A DNA stretch of 64,000 bases, from assembly GCA_029204225.1 (NCBI GenBank), contig CM055092.1, positions 12,838,476 to 12,902,475 of the forward strand, given 5' to 3'. The translations under genes were made by a program, and so were the position numbers. The stretch is from Diphasiastrum complanatum (Eukaryota; Streptophyta; Lycopodiopsida; Lycopodiales; Lycopodiaceae). Shown one piece after another: positions 37,401 through 49,400 of the stretch. How positions within the stretch are numbered: the stretch's first letter is position 1; every line of letters starts with the position of its first letter. The notes under the pieces were generated by a model. It searched no databases and was not told the origin of the DNA. It saw nothing but the letters and a program-made list of their open reading frames with translations.

Positions 37401-40400
37401 CTCACGATACTTATCGGCATATTCCTGCACCATTTATTGCCTCTGACGATGCAAAAGCCAAGCATCCGTCGCACGCACATGCTCATGTGGAGGAATGAAC
37501 TGAGCTCTAAAAGCCCGCTTGAAATCAATCTAGGTGGATGGAGCCTGATTAGACTTCGACAACTTGCGCCACAACCTGTCAGCAAAATGAGTGAAATGGT
37601 AAGCAGCTTTGCGGAGCCGCCAACCCTCATCAGTTGGGGCCCTCTTCAAATCAAAATATTCTTCCCACTTATGCAACCATTGATCTACTATATCAGTAGT
37701 GCGTTGGGGAGTGTTTCCTGTGAAACGGGTGGGATTAATATCTTTGTATTTAGGTAAGGTGGAGGTAACACAGGACGAACCGCAGAAGACGGAAATGGAT
37801 AAGGATAAGGCGGAGCATGCTGTGAGGAGGACGCATAACCACCAGCTACAAAGGAGAGCATCGCTCGCATCTCTGCGACGGTCATCTCCACACTATCCAT
37901 GCGAGCTTGCACAGAAGGGGGAACACCAGCAGGCGAACTAGCAGCCACTATAGGGGGGTTACGGTCAGGGCTAAGCATAGGGCTGGGTGGTGGTGGTGAT
38001 TGGAGGGCAACAAGGGGACTAAGCGCAATATCAACTCTATCATCTTCCATTATGGATAAACAAAGGACAGCACAAAATCAAAACTCGGAAATTGCACTTA
38101 CAGGACAACAACAAAAGAGAACAAATCTGACCAAAGCTTTCGAAACAGCAAGATAGAACTTAGACAAAGGGAAAATAAAAGAGTGAGTTCTCCCTGGAAT
38201 CCAATTGGCTGTTTTGCCGACTGTAGGTGCGCCAAAAAAGAAGAGGAGGTAAAATATGGTAATCAAACTGACCAAAATTGCCCCCCCACAGAGAACGCTG
38301 AACCTGCAGCCAGAAGAACGCTGGTTCTGCCTTCGAAACCACCCGAAAATGTCCGCACAAAAACGTTGGATTTCCAGTCAAATAGCGCTGGACAGCCGTC
38401 CAGAAGTGCACCCAAATAGCCCGAACAAACACGACAAATCCTCCTTCCAAAAGTGCGCTGGCTCCGGAAACGCCTCAAATTACCACAAAACACGCCGAAA
38501 AACGTTCATGAAGAGGGCGTTGGATCTGCACTGGACCTGCGCTGAATCTGTAGGCAAAAACCTGCCAATCTGGTGTGCAAAAAACGTCCTGATTCTGACT
38601 CTCCAGACAGCGATGGCTTGTGGGACATGGCCGCTCAGATCTCTCTATGAAAAAACACACGTTCCCCCTTCCAATCAGCGCTAGAGGGAGGCTGCAAGAG
38701 GGCGATGGGCTGTAGAAAGGATGTAGCCCAGAATAAAGCCTTGAAATGCCCTTCTTCCTCCTCGAAAAAAATGCTAAAAGGGCTTCAAGAGGGCGCTGGA
38801 CCTGTAGGAGGGGATCTGAACCACAAAACTGCCAATTCGCAGGCTCAAAACGGCTGGAACAGCAGCGCTGGAGGTCCTCTAACACCTCCCAATCTATCTT
38901 CATGTTTTTCCCCTCTCAAATCCTGCAAGAATCAAGCAAAATCTGAAGATTTCCACACTTTCTCTCTCTAGCAGGGACGATTCTCTCTCTAGAACGAGGC
39001 TCTGATACCAATTGTCACAAGCAAGTCTCTCCAAGCTCGTGAATCCTAGAATGCCGGTGTGTAGAATGAACCTCCCAACCATAGGCACCCCCTCTTTGAG
39101 TCCTACCTGCTATTCCTGTCAACTAGCACATGGCATCCACCTGTGGGTGATCAGTCCACTTGGCATCCATGACCCCTGTGACCTGTGAATACTGAGTGAC
39201 TCATAGGGTACCACCCCCGTGCCCCGCCAAAGACCTGTGACCTGCTTGGTCACCCCGACTACTTGCCGACTAGCATCTCGTCATTGACGGCTAGGGTCCC
39301 GCGGTCAAAACACACCGCATCTCTAACAGCTTGTCAGGTGGCCACACCAGATCACTGCTCGTGATGCACCGGTCCCTACTTGAGACAGATGTCCTCGTCG
39401 GTCACCGACCCTTGCCAATATTATGCCTCATGCCCTCTAGTAACCGGCCGTGCCGAGGTCATGATAGAGCCATAACTAGGCTCTAACAAATCAAGTCGCA
39501 TTTGCTTGGTTTGACTAGGTCAGATGGGAGATCCATGGACATTGCCTTGCACATGGTAGTTCTTGCACCTAAGCGAGCACCTACTGAGCACATATGGAGG
39601 GGCAGCGACAACTGGGCCAGCTCATGGGCCCGAGCTACAGATTGGTGGGCAACTAAGTTCTATTGGCTCAGGATCAAGGACTAGTAGCAACGGTGCACCT
39701 TCTAGCACAGAGTTGGTCTGTCACGGCCTATTTCACCATCAGCCGCAAGGCCATCACGATTTAGTTCATCAGCAACAGCAGCAGGGCCATCATGACTGCA
39801 TCGGCAGACGCAAGGCCATCACGGTCTCCATCAACTACAATAGCAACAGGACCATCATTGTCATGCCCATGACTGGTCTCGGGTAGCGCGTCCACACTAG
39901 GGACCGGTAGACCAACAACCCGTAAGTTAATTGTGACTATAAGAAAATTGGGGCCCTTATGTGTACATGGTCATAATTAATGATTGTAGGCCTAAACACA
40001 TGGTGGTGGAGTTGGTATGCGTCTATCAGTGAGTCATTAGGGAACTGGATGACGTGGCCCAGATAGGCTGCAGAGGTGTCCAGAGAGGTGTCACAGTGCA
40101 CTACTAGTGGTGCATGGGCCTTGGAGGGTATAAGTATACCTGCTGGGCTCTCACTAGTGTATGCTTGATTTGTGATGAGTAGCTACATGCTACTGGTGTG
40201 ACTCCCCTTCCCATGACTCCGATTGATCCATAGCTTGGGGGCTAGATCCGTCTAGGTTGGGTTGGGTTGGTTTAACCTCCACCGGTTCCCATGTGTTGTT
40301 GCTTTGTATGGTATGCTTAGACTAGAATCCTGTTGTGTGGACTTTATATTGGTATCAGAGCCAGTCTCAACAAGATTTACCATCGAAAGTGCTGAGTGGA

Positions 40401-43400
40401 AATCTCGACGTTTCCTCGAAAATCCGACGGAGTAAGCAACAAACGGTGGAATTGTGGGATTTTCTTCCCATTGGAAATATTTTCGAATTGCAATCGATTG
40501 TGTGGTAAGTGCACTACCAGGCTCACAATTGTTTCGTTTTTGTGCTTTTCGAATTGATTTCTTGGAAGGGATTCCGTGTCAATTCTATTGTTGCCAATTA
40601 CTCTGTGGTTAGCATTTTTGTTGAAGCAACAAGTTACTTTATTGGTTTGCTGGATTTTTTCCTACAATTTCTTGTTATTGTATTTTGAATGCTGTCTATT
40701 GCCGGTTTGGTTTTAAATCGGTGGGAATAGGCTGGTATAGAAGCAAAAATACTCTAATTTGTTGGCTGTTGAGTGTTGGTGTTTGACAAGATTGCAAGGT
40801 TACTTACTGTGGAATCTCAGGTTTACGCTTCATTTTCCAGCAAACTAATGGGTTGTTTGCAGGGTTAGGAGCCTATAAAGCCATTACTTGGCAATTGTTT
40901 GGTTCAAGTACAAGTGCTATCTGATAAAATAGTCATTGTAAACTGCAAAAATCAGTTTCTGTGAAAATTTTGGCAACATAACTGTTGTTTTTCATGCACA
41001 GTAAGGGCAAACCCTGCAAAACTGCTTTTGAAACATTACCGTGCTTGAAAGTGATCAGAGTAATGCAAAAGGAACTATAAAACGCTGTTAAAGCAATTGA
41101 ATCTGCAAAAAACAGCAGACTCTTTTGCCTTCTTGCTTCCAACATGTAAAAGTTGAAAAACTTGTGAAAAAAAACTCAAAAAACATGCTGTTAAATCCCT
41201 TTGTTGCTCTCCTCCTGGGCGCCCTGATATCTATAGCTGAAACCTTTGTCTTAAAATATAAAGTCCTCTATCCAAGGATCCTATTCTAAGCATACCAATT
41301 ACAAGCAACACAAGGGAACCTGATGGTGGACAAACCAACCCAACCAAACCTAGATCGAACGGATCTAGCCCCCAAGTTATGGATCAATCACAAAGAGGAT
41401 TGTGGCATCACACCAGCAACATCCTGCCACCGGTCATGCTATCAAGCATACACTAGTGAGAGCCCAATAGGTATACTTATACCCTCCAAGGCCCATGCAC
41501 CATTAGTAGTGCACTGTGACACCTCATTGGACACCTCTGCAGCCTATTTGGGCCACATCATCCAGTTCCAAAATGACTCACTGATAGATCCATACAAATC
41601 CACTATCACGTGTTTAGACCTACAACCATTAATTATGACCATGTACACATAAGGGCCCCAATTCCCTTATAGTCACAATTAACTTATGGGTTGTTGGTCT
41701 ACTGGTTCCTAGCGTGGACACGCTACCCAAGACCAGTCATGGGCATGACATTCTTCCCCCCTTATTCAAGTTCTGTCCTCAGAACTTAAAACTGGGAAAG
41801 TTCCTCCTTAAGCTTCCTTCCTGTTACCAGGAATCATCATCGTCCTCTGTACATCCCTTCCATCAAACCAAATACCCGGTAACTATACGATTTCTCAATC
41901 ATTTAGTTCTTGTATCCAAGATCTTTTCGGGTTCAAGACGAGATACAGCCGATGATTCATCCAACAGGTCCAACTGATCTCCAGATCCAAGATGCTTCAC
42001 GTAGACTCTTTCCGAGACGGCTTACGTGAAATACGGGATGCACATGAGATCCATCCGAGAGTTCCGATTGGTAAGCTAAGGATCCGATCTTTTTTAAGAT
42101 TTTATATGGTCCTCTATATCTAGGGGACAATTTATAATGCTTGCCAATACACATTACACTCAAATCCTTCAGGATTCACAAGTATACCCAATCCCCCACT
42201 TGGAAGTCTCTCGGTGATCTTTTCATATTTGCATAATGTCAGTCCCACCTAGGCACACTGGACATTTTCACATGCACTCTGTAGCATTTCTTGCATATCA
42301 TGTAGGAAATCTGCTACCTTCTGAAATTTGATTGCCCGAGTCTCTACTATATAGGTTCAAAACTATACGTAAGCACGCACGGGCTATAACCGGTAGCCAA
42401 ATGCTTACTACAATTCAATCTCCATCAAGGATAATTTCCTCTCCGAGGAGATTGCTATCAAAATACAAATACAAATCTTATCTGATCTTCTGATCATGTG
42501 GGTAATCCTTCTTTTAAACGATCAAGTATAACAAGAATCTGAACTATGATTCGTCAATCATGGTTCATCGGATTCTTGTCCTATACTCAATAAAAGAACG
42601 TAACTACCAATGATCGGTAGAACTTTAATCTCAGAGTCATCTCTAGTTTAGCAAATACGGTCGACCAAAAGTGACCAGCGAACTTCGAATCGCGAATGTT
42701 CATAATGCCACTTTGGTAATCCGTAAAGCCAAAACAGATACTCTAATTACTTGGTCTTTACCCAAATAAACATAGTCGATTTGGTAAGATGGCCAGTCAT
42801 TACCAAAATTCCACTATCTTGTTTATTCTTCCGGGGTAATTTACCATGAATACAATCCTCTCCTATGGATTAGCTATTCCCTAGAATCTGAGTTATGATT
42901 CACCAATCCCAACTCTCCAGATTCTCGAGACCATACCATATCATAAGAGTGTATTACAAAAAGACACATGAGTTGTTATTGCAAGTCCTTTCCATCTGAA
43001 AAGTTCCAGACTTTTCCAACTCACACTCGAAGGATATTAAACAAAAAACGCCCTTACTTTAGACATGGCACAAATTGTCATTCTAGAGTGAGGGTCCCAA
43101 TCTAGAATACGTCTAAATCTTTCTCTTAAGTTCTAATCTAGAATAACTTAAGATTTACTAGAACCTCATTATGTGAAGTTCTAACTTTTGGCAAACAACT
43201 ATCCAACTCTCCTGAGTCTACCGGGATAGCATTCCACCCTTTCCAAACGGGAAAAGATAAGTCCCAAAAGTTTTTGTGTATTCTATGCACACCCATCTGT
43301 AAATGAATCCAAAACGACTCATAAATGTTGTGACTTATAAGCAATACATTTCAACAATAATATCCATAAGTAAAATTTCTATTGTTGATTTACAACAACT

Positions 43401-46400
43401 AACACAAAAGTAGCGCTCTTGACTCGGCTAGCTATATCGGCGCTCCTGACTCGGCTAGTTGTATCGGATTTAGAAAATATTTAAATGTCTCGATGTGGTA
43501 CCAAAACACCATATTTAATCTGATTCTAAATCAATCTTAGGTTGATAAGCAATTCTCAAAGAGAAATTACCATAACCTAGCGAGAAATTGTCTTAAACAC
43601 AATTCTCATCAATGTGCCTATGTAACAACAACTAGTTTATGCATGCAAATAAACTCAGTTCACGGAATACTTTGTAGATCCACAGGATTAGAAATTTGTA
43701 CAAAAGGTTTTAATGATCCACAAAGATTCACTACATAGCATATCTCTACAGATAACTCCTGATTTGTACAACACTTTCATAACCGAGAATACTGTAACTA
43801 GGTTATTCTCTAAGAGAGAATATTTCTCAAAGAGTGCTATTTCACATCCAAAATCTCAATCGGAGATTATCTTAAAAGAATATATTGTTAGCATGAAATT
43901 CTTCACCTGCATCAACCCACGGATCTCAGTCCAAACTAAGATCAAGTTGACTATATCCAGCAAGGAACAGGTTTCAACAAACCTCCCATCTTGCAATAGA
44001 ATTCCAAGTTCTAACACAAATCAATCGGACTTGTTATCAGCCACTTTCCTACCGCAAGAGTACTTTCTAAATTTCTCCCCTTGAAATCTTCAAACCAGAT
44101 ATCTACTATAATCCATAAAGGATTTCCGTAATATCTAAAAATCCTATCGTTTCTAATTTATAAAACAGGTCCATCACCGATATAACAGATTCCTCCCTGA
44201 ATCTTTGACCGATGCTTCTCCTTGATAATTCTCTTCTCTTCCTACTTTCTCCCCCTTTTTAACAGGTTTTGAACCAAGTTTCTAAGGGGTGCAGATCAAT
44301 CGAGATTTGCCCAGGAGAAGAGTCAAAGAAGAGATCCGAAAAAATCTTGAAAGCCAAAAGAAGTGTTACATCATTGTAAGTAAATACCAATGATGTCCCA
44401 ACACAATGACTTTAACAAAAGATCTTCGTTATTACCAAGCTTGAGAATTGACTCGTAAATCAGAAAAGGATTACTTGAAGATTCAAGTAGAGAAAACAAA
44501 TTTAGAAAACGGCATCATTAACCATTTCTGTGACATCGTCCACGGTCAACGGGTAATCAAAATTATCTTTCAAGGAATCACAAAAAAGTCGGGTTAAATA
44601 TATGAGTTAAGAAATTCACCAATATATCTTTTATAAAGAAATAGACATCCATGTTTCACCCCAATGGTGCTCCAAATGTGATCAGAGATGCCACAGCCAT
44701 GTGGGAAATATCTCAAGACCCTCTCATAAAGAGCCATCACTGCCAGAACGATATCCGTGGAGAAGCCAAGGTCACGAAGTCTCTAAATGAGCAAGGAGCG
44801 TGGTACAGAATCAAAGGCTTTCCTAAAGTCCCACAAAACAACAATAAACCCTCTCCTTCCTGTACATAGCATCCTCAATCAAAGATCAAAGTGTGAAGAT
44901 ATGGTTAGTGGTAGAATAATGAGATCGGAAACCTGCCTGTCCCAATGCATGTAGTCTCCTGGATTCCGCCTCTGAGCTCACATCAGACTGGAGTATGGTA
45001 CCATATAGCTTTGTGAGAACATGCCCAATCATGATAGTGCGGTAGTTACCAAGAATCATGGGCTCACCATTTTTATGAATAGGATGGATGATGTTGGTGC
45101 ACCAGGATGAAGGGAAGCCAGAGACAACGACGGAATTGAGGAGAGTGGCTAGTGTGGGAGCAAGGAGGTTGGAAGCATGGGCTAGGAGTTTAGATTCGAG
45201 GTCTTCAATATCTCTTGCCTTATGGGACTTCATTCTCTTGATGGCCGCAAGTACCATGAAGGTGAACTCAGAGGGGCGTGGGGAGATAGAGATGGGTGCG
45301 TTAGTGGGTATGGTATTTAGGTTGGTAGCATAGTCGGTCCATATGCGGAGGTCATCCAGGAGAGGTGGTGGAGCACGAGGGATAAACTCACGCCAAAAGG
45401 CACCTGAAGAAGAACTGTAGAGAACGTCAACAAGACGCTTTCCTTCAGAGTCATCGTAACCACGCTTTTTCCGGCGGAGTGTGCAATGGTAAGAGCGTCG
45501 TGCGGAGCGGACTAAAAGGCCTTACGCCTCTCCCCCACCTGGATATATGTGAGGTCGTCATCCATATAGACAGTGGTACCACGTACTTAGCTCTGCACTG
45601 CAAAGCATCATTGCGACTCTAGGGAAGTGAAACGGATAATGAGTGTGGCTGCATCTCTAGTGGTCCTCCATGCGGTATCTAACCCTATAGTGGTGTCGAG
45701 AAAGCATCTGGCTTCAGCCACGGCATCCTGTGTATCCGGGATCCCACGAACCCTAATATTGTGGGCTTTTGGTCTCGAGATTTCTCTTCCGAAATGGTGG
45801 CTGAGATAACCGAGGAGATGGGAGCACTTGGTTTGGTGCCTTTTTTCAAAACTGATGCCCAAGAAAGGGCCTTTCTTGCTGCTTCTTGATCTTGGTTTCT
45901 AGCTCCCGTATCATCGTGGTAGTGGACTCCGAAACTGCAGTATGCTTGATCCCGATGGATTGTTCGAGTGATGCAACTTTTGACTGCAACATGTTCTTCT
46001 CATTGATCAAAGAGGTAACCGTTCCTTTGAGCCGTGAGATTTCTTGCCGCAAAATCTGGAAATCTGCCTTGATTTGATCAATCAGCCAAGATGAAAGAGG
46101 GCGTATATGGGATACTTGCTGTAGGTTGTGGTTCTTGGAGGGAAGAAGAGCTAGCAGTGATCGGAGTGGGAAGAATGGGATCCGAAAACGGAATAGGAGC
46201 AGAAGGATAAGCAGAAGAGGACATCGGCGGAATCGGCGGGCAAGAGCGGGCGGCAGGACCTGCCACGCAGGCAGACTCCGCTGCCTGCGTGGCAGGCAGT
46301 GCTGCCACGTAGGCAGGCTGGGCGGCGGGCTGGGCGGCTGATGTGGCAGCAGGGGTGGGCAAGTGCGGGGAGGCCCGGTGTGGAGGCATCGCAGAAGGCG

Positions 46401-46403
46401 GCT

Positions 46404-46446
<43 letters not shown>

Positions 46447-49400
46447 TTTAATGTCTTTTCCATGCCAAAACGCATACAAGACGGGGAAGTACATGTCACG
46501 TATGTTTCACCAAGATGGGTCAATGCCATCATCATAAAAACCAAACTATTACCTACAAAAATTCCTATTTAAATTTTATTACGAGGCAACATAGTTCAGG
46601 AAACATGGCATAAATCAAGTGCACCCTCCTCATTTCTCTATCTCTACTACTTTCTCTATTCCTCTTTTAATTTCCACGAAGCTCATTGTCCCGTCTCTAT
46701 AGATGAGACGTTTGCCCATGTCTTTTGCTCATTGGCGGGCCTTCTTCCATGATTGCATAGCACATTCAAGAATTCCATCCCAAACTGTTTTCTTCTTTAA
46801 ATGGGGTTCAAAATGCAAATTCAACATGGGAATTTGATAGTGATTTTTTTTTTTTAAAAGTACTACAAGACCCTAATTTTGCCAAATATTATGCACTGTA
46901 CATGCCATGTTTTTGCCAGATACTATGCACCATACATGCCCTATTTTTGCCAAATGCTGTACTATAGAACCCTAGAAATATGTCCACATTTTTTATAATT
47001 TATAACACCCAGTTTAGTGTTCAAGAAAGCCAGCAAAGTATATGAATGGAACCGGCAAAACACCGGTATCGAAAAATTCTTAACGGTTTTTTATGAAGGC
47101 ATATTAAACTTTTGTGAGGTCCTTACAAAACCAGGAAGCCAATGAAATTATATTAAAAGATGCAAGTGATATTGCCGAAAACCTGCTTTTATGTCCAAAT
47201 TTTTGTATGGACTATAGAACCCTAGTTTCAGGGTTCGGGAAAGCCAACAAAGTATAGGAATGGAACCGGCATCTTTTAGTTCCTTTATTTTGTTTCTTAC
47301 TGTTTTGATTGATTCTTAATGTTTGCAAAAAATTTAGGGGACTTATTGGCGTTCCCTTAGCCTGAATATAGATGTCGCCAAATGATCCAAAAAACAACAA
47401 AAAGCAAAGCCAAAATAAGCCTTGGTTATCATGAGGATAGACTTACACTTCCGTACATCTTCAAGGAAGTTCATACTTGTCTTCTTATAGAACTTAGCAT
47501 TCACGAGACAATCATAGGACGAGTTGACACGTACAAAAAGTACATAAACTACAAAATAGAAATAAAGAGAACGACAACATGGTTAATTTCAAATATGGAC
47601 AGGAATGTGAGAGTCACAGCTATTCTGTGAACTGGCCAAACCATGTAACTAGCTTTATATTGTGGTTTGATTCTTGCACAGACCAGAAGACCTGACCAGA
47701 TCCACTTTTCAGGATCGATTTTGGTTACTGTTTATCCAGACATATTTTAGAGGCCTATCAAGCAATGCACAAGTCAATTAAAAGACTAAATATTGCAGAA
47801 AAACACTGGCTTCTTGTCCTACAATGAATCTCTTTTAAAAGGAATCAAAAGCCAACAACTAGCTACAAACTACCGAAACTCATCAAAAAACTCACCGGAT
47901 AGAGACATTGCAAACTCCATTTCTCCAGAAAAGCATCCAGGTTCCATCCATCATTGTCCCTGCTCATTATAAAATCTTCAAGGTCAAGTCCCGATGACTT
48001 GTAGGAATCCACCATTGCTGCTTCTCCTTTCTCTCCTCTCAAAGTTTCCAAAACAATCCCCAATATTTTCAGCGCATCACCACTCTCGATTAGGCTTCCA
48101 GGTTCCATGCCACCATCCTTTAAGAGATTGCCAAGTCGAAACAAAGGCAATATATCTTGAGCTATCAATTTTCCTATCATATCTGCCACATAGTCGGGAG
48201 CTCTTGGCACATCAACTATAGTATCTTCCAACAAAGCCAACACTGACTCAAACCTGTCCAATAGAAGAGTCGAATCAGTCACAGCACCTCTACTTTTACT
48301 CAAGACCTACAAGCCAGACAGAATTTACAAATATAAAATGCTTGTCAAAGTTAAAAGGGATTGCACAAAGCAATCATAAATCATGAAAAAAGGAAATTTC
48401 AACATATATCAGCAAGAAGCTGCAATGCTTCACCTACAAAAGGTTTTCCCAAACGGAGAAATAATATTCTGCAAGCAATCCTCAAGAGGATTTTAGAACA
48501 TCATAAACAACATATCCCAATTGCAAGAACATACCCATGAGTAATGGCTTCATGAGATAGCAAGGGAGGCTCTACACAAGAAAGATGTATAAGCAACTTC
48601 GACAGAAGATCTCTTTCAGGGTCCTTTCGTTCTAACGCCTGTGTAACCCAAATTGATACCATTGTAGAATGGAACTTGGGAGCTCTTAACTCATCGACAC
48701 ATTGAGCAGCCTCCTTCAAATCTCTTGCACTGGTTCAAACACAACAAAGGGCTTCAATCAGAAATTTCATCACTTAACTGTGACTCTCCTGTGAGTGAAT
48801 CAAGAAACAAAACTTGAGGTGTGAATGCAACAACACGAACCTTAGGTAGTCACTTGCTGCACATCATAAAATTCTCTAATAGATGCCTATCTGCAATCAT
48901 TGACCCTATGGAACTATATACTTTACTAAGTAGCAGGCATACCTGAAGTACTCATTGATGATAAGTTCGCTTTTCTTGCGCAACTGCTCCTCATTCAATA
49001 TTTGGGGAAAAGAGGATGCTCGGGCCGGTGCAGATGTCACTGACGTAGATTGATATGGAGGAGCAGCGTTAGTAAATGTCTTATCGATTGCTGAGTGCTC
49101 GAAACTGCGCAAATCTCTGCCAGGAATACTGTGGGGAAATCTGTCGCCTGGCCGTGCCAATAAAGGTTTATCTGTTCTTTCAGTGTTGATGCTCTTTACA
49201 GACAAATAATCATCTCTCCCAATAAAAGGTCCACGCTCAGAAGACATACCAGTAGGGTATCCAGACATTCCAGACAAAGGCCCAATGCCACTACGCCTAG
49301 GATCACCATGAATTACAGGGCTATCTGCTAGTGCACTTCGACCTGGAGCAGAGGGCTGAGCTCGCATACCTAGCCCTCTTCCCAACCCTCCCTGTGGACC

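Larger units (their letters stand above)
35829..39488 (-). mobile_element. Internally deleted Ty3/gypsy element with both LTRs, in eIF4G intron 7
   Basis: On the minus strand the order is 5' LTR (39,488-39,013), a primer site for initiator tRNA-Met (TGGTATCAGAGC, 39,010-38,999), a leader, and gag (from ATG 38,050). A zinc-knuckle/protease remnant, the very end of pol, a polypurine tract (36,315-36,300) and the 3' LTR follow. The protease part joins directly to the post-integrase tail (VAYKLHLPRGCKVHPIFHVS), so RT, RNase H and integrase are gone. That makes it a non-autonomous derivative. The element is only about 3.7 kb. The LTRs are clearly related but have dozens of differences, so the insertion is old. 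Confidence 0.9.

Noticed and set aside
38160-38970. Several overlapping ORFs on both strands
   Set aside because: They lie in the leader of the deleted gypsy element between primer site and gag. They arise from GC-richer sequence and have no conserved domain.
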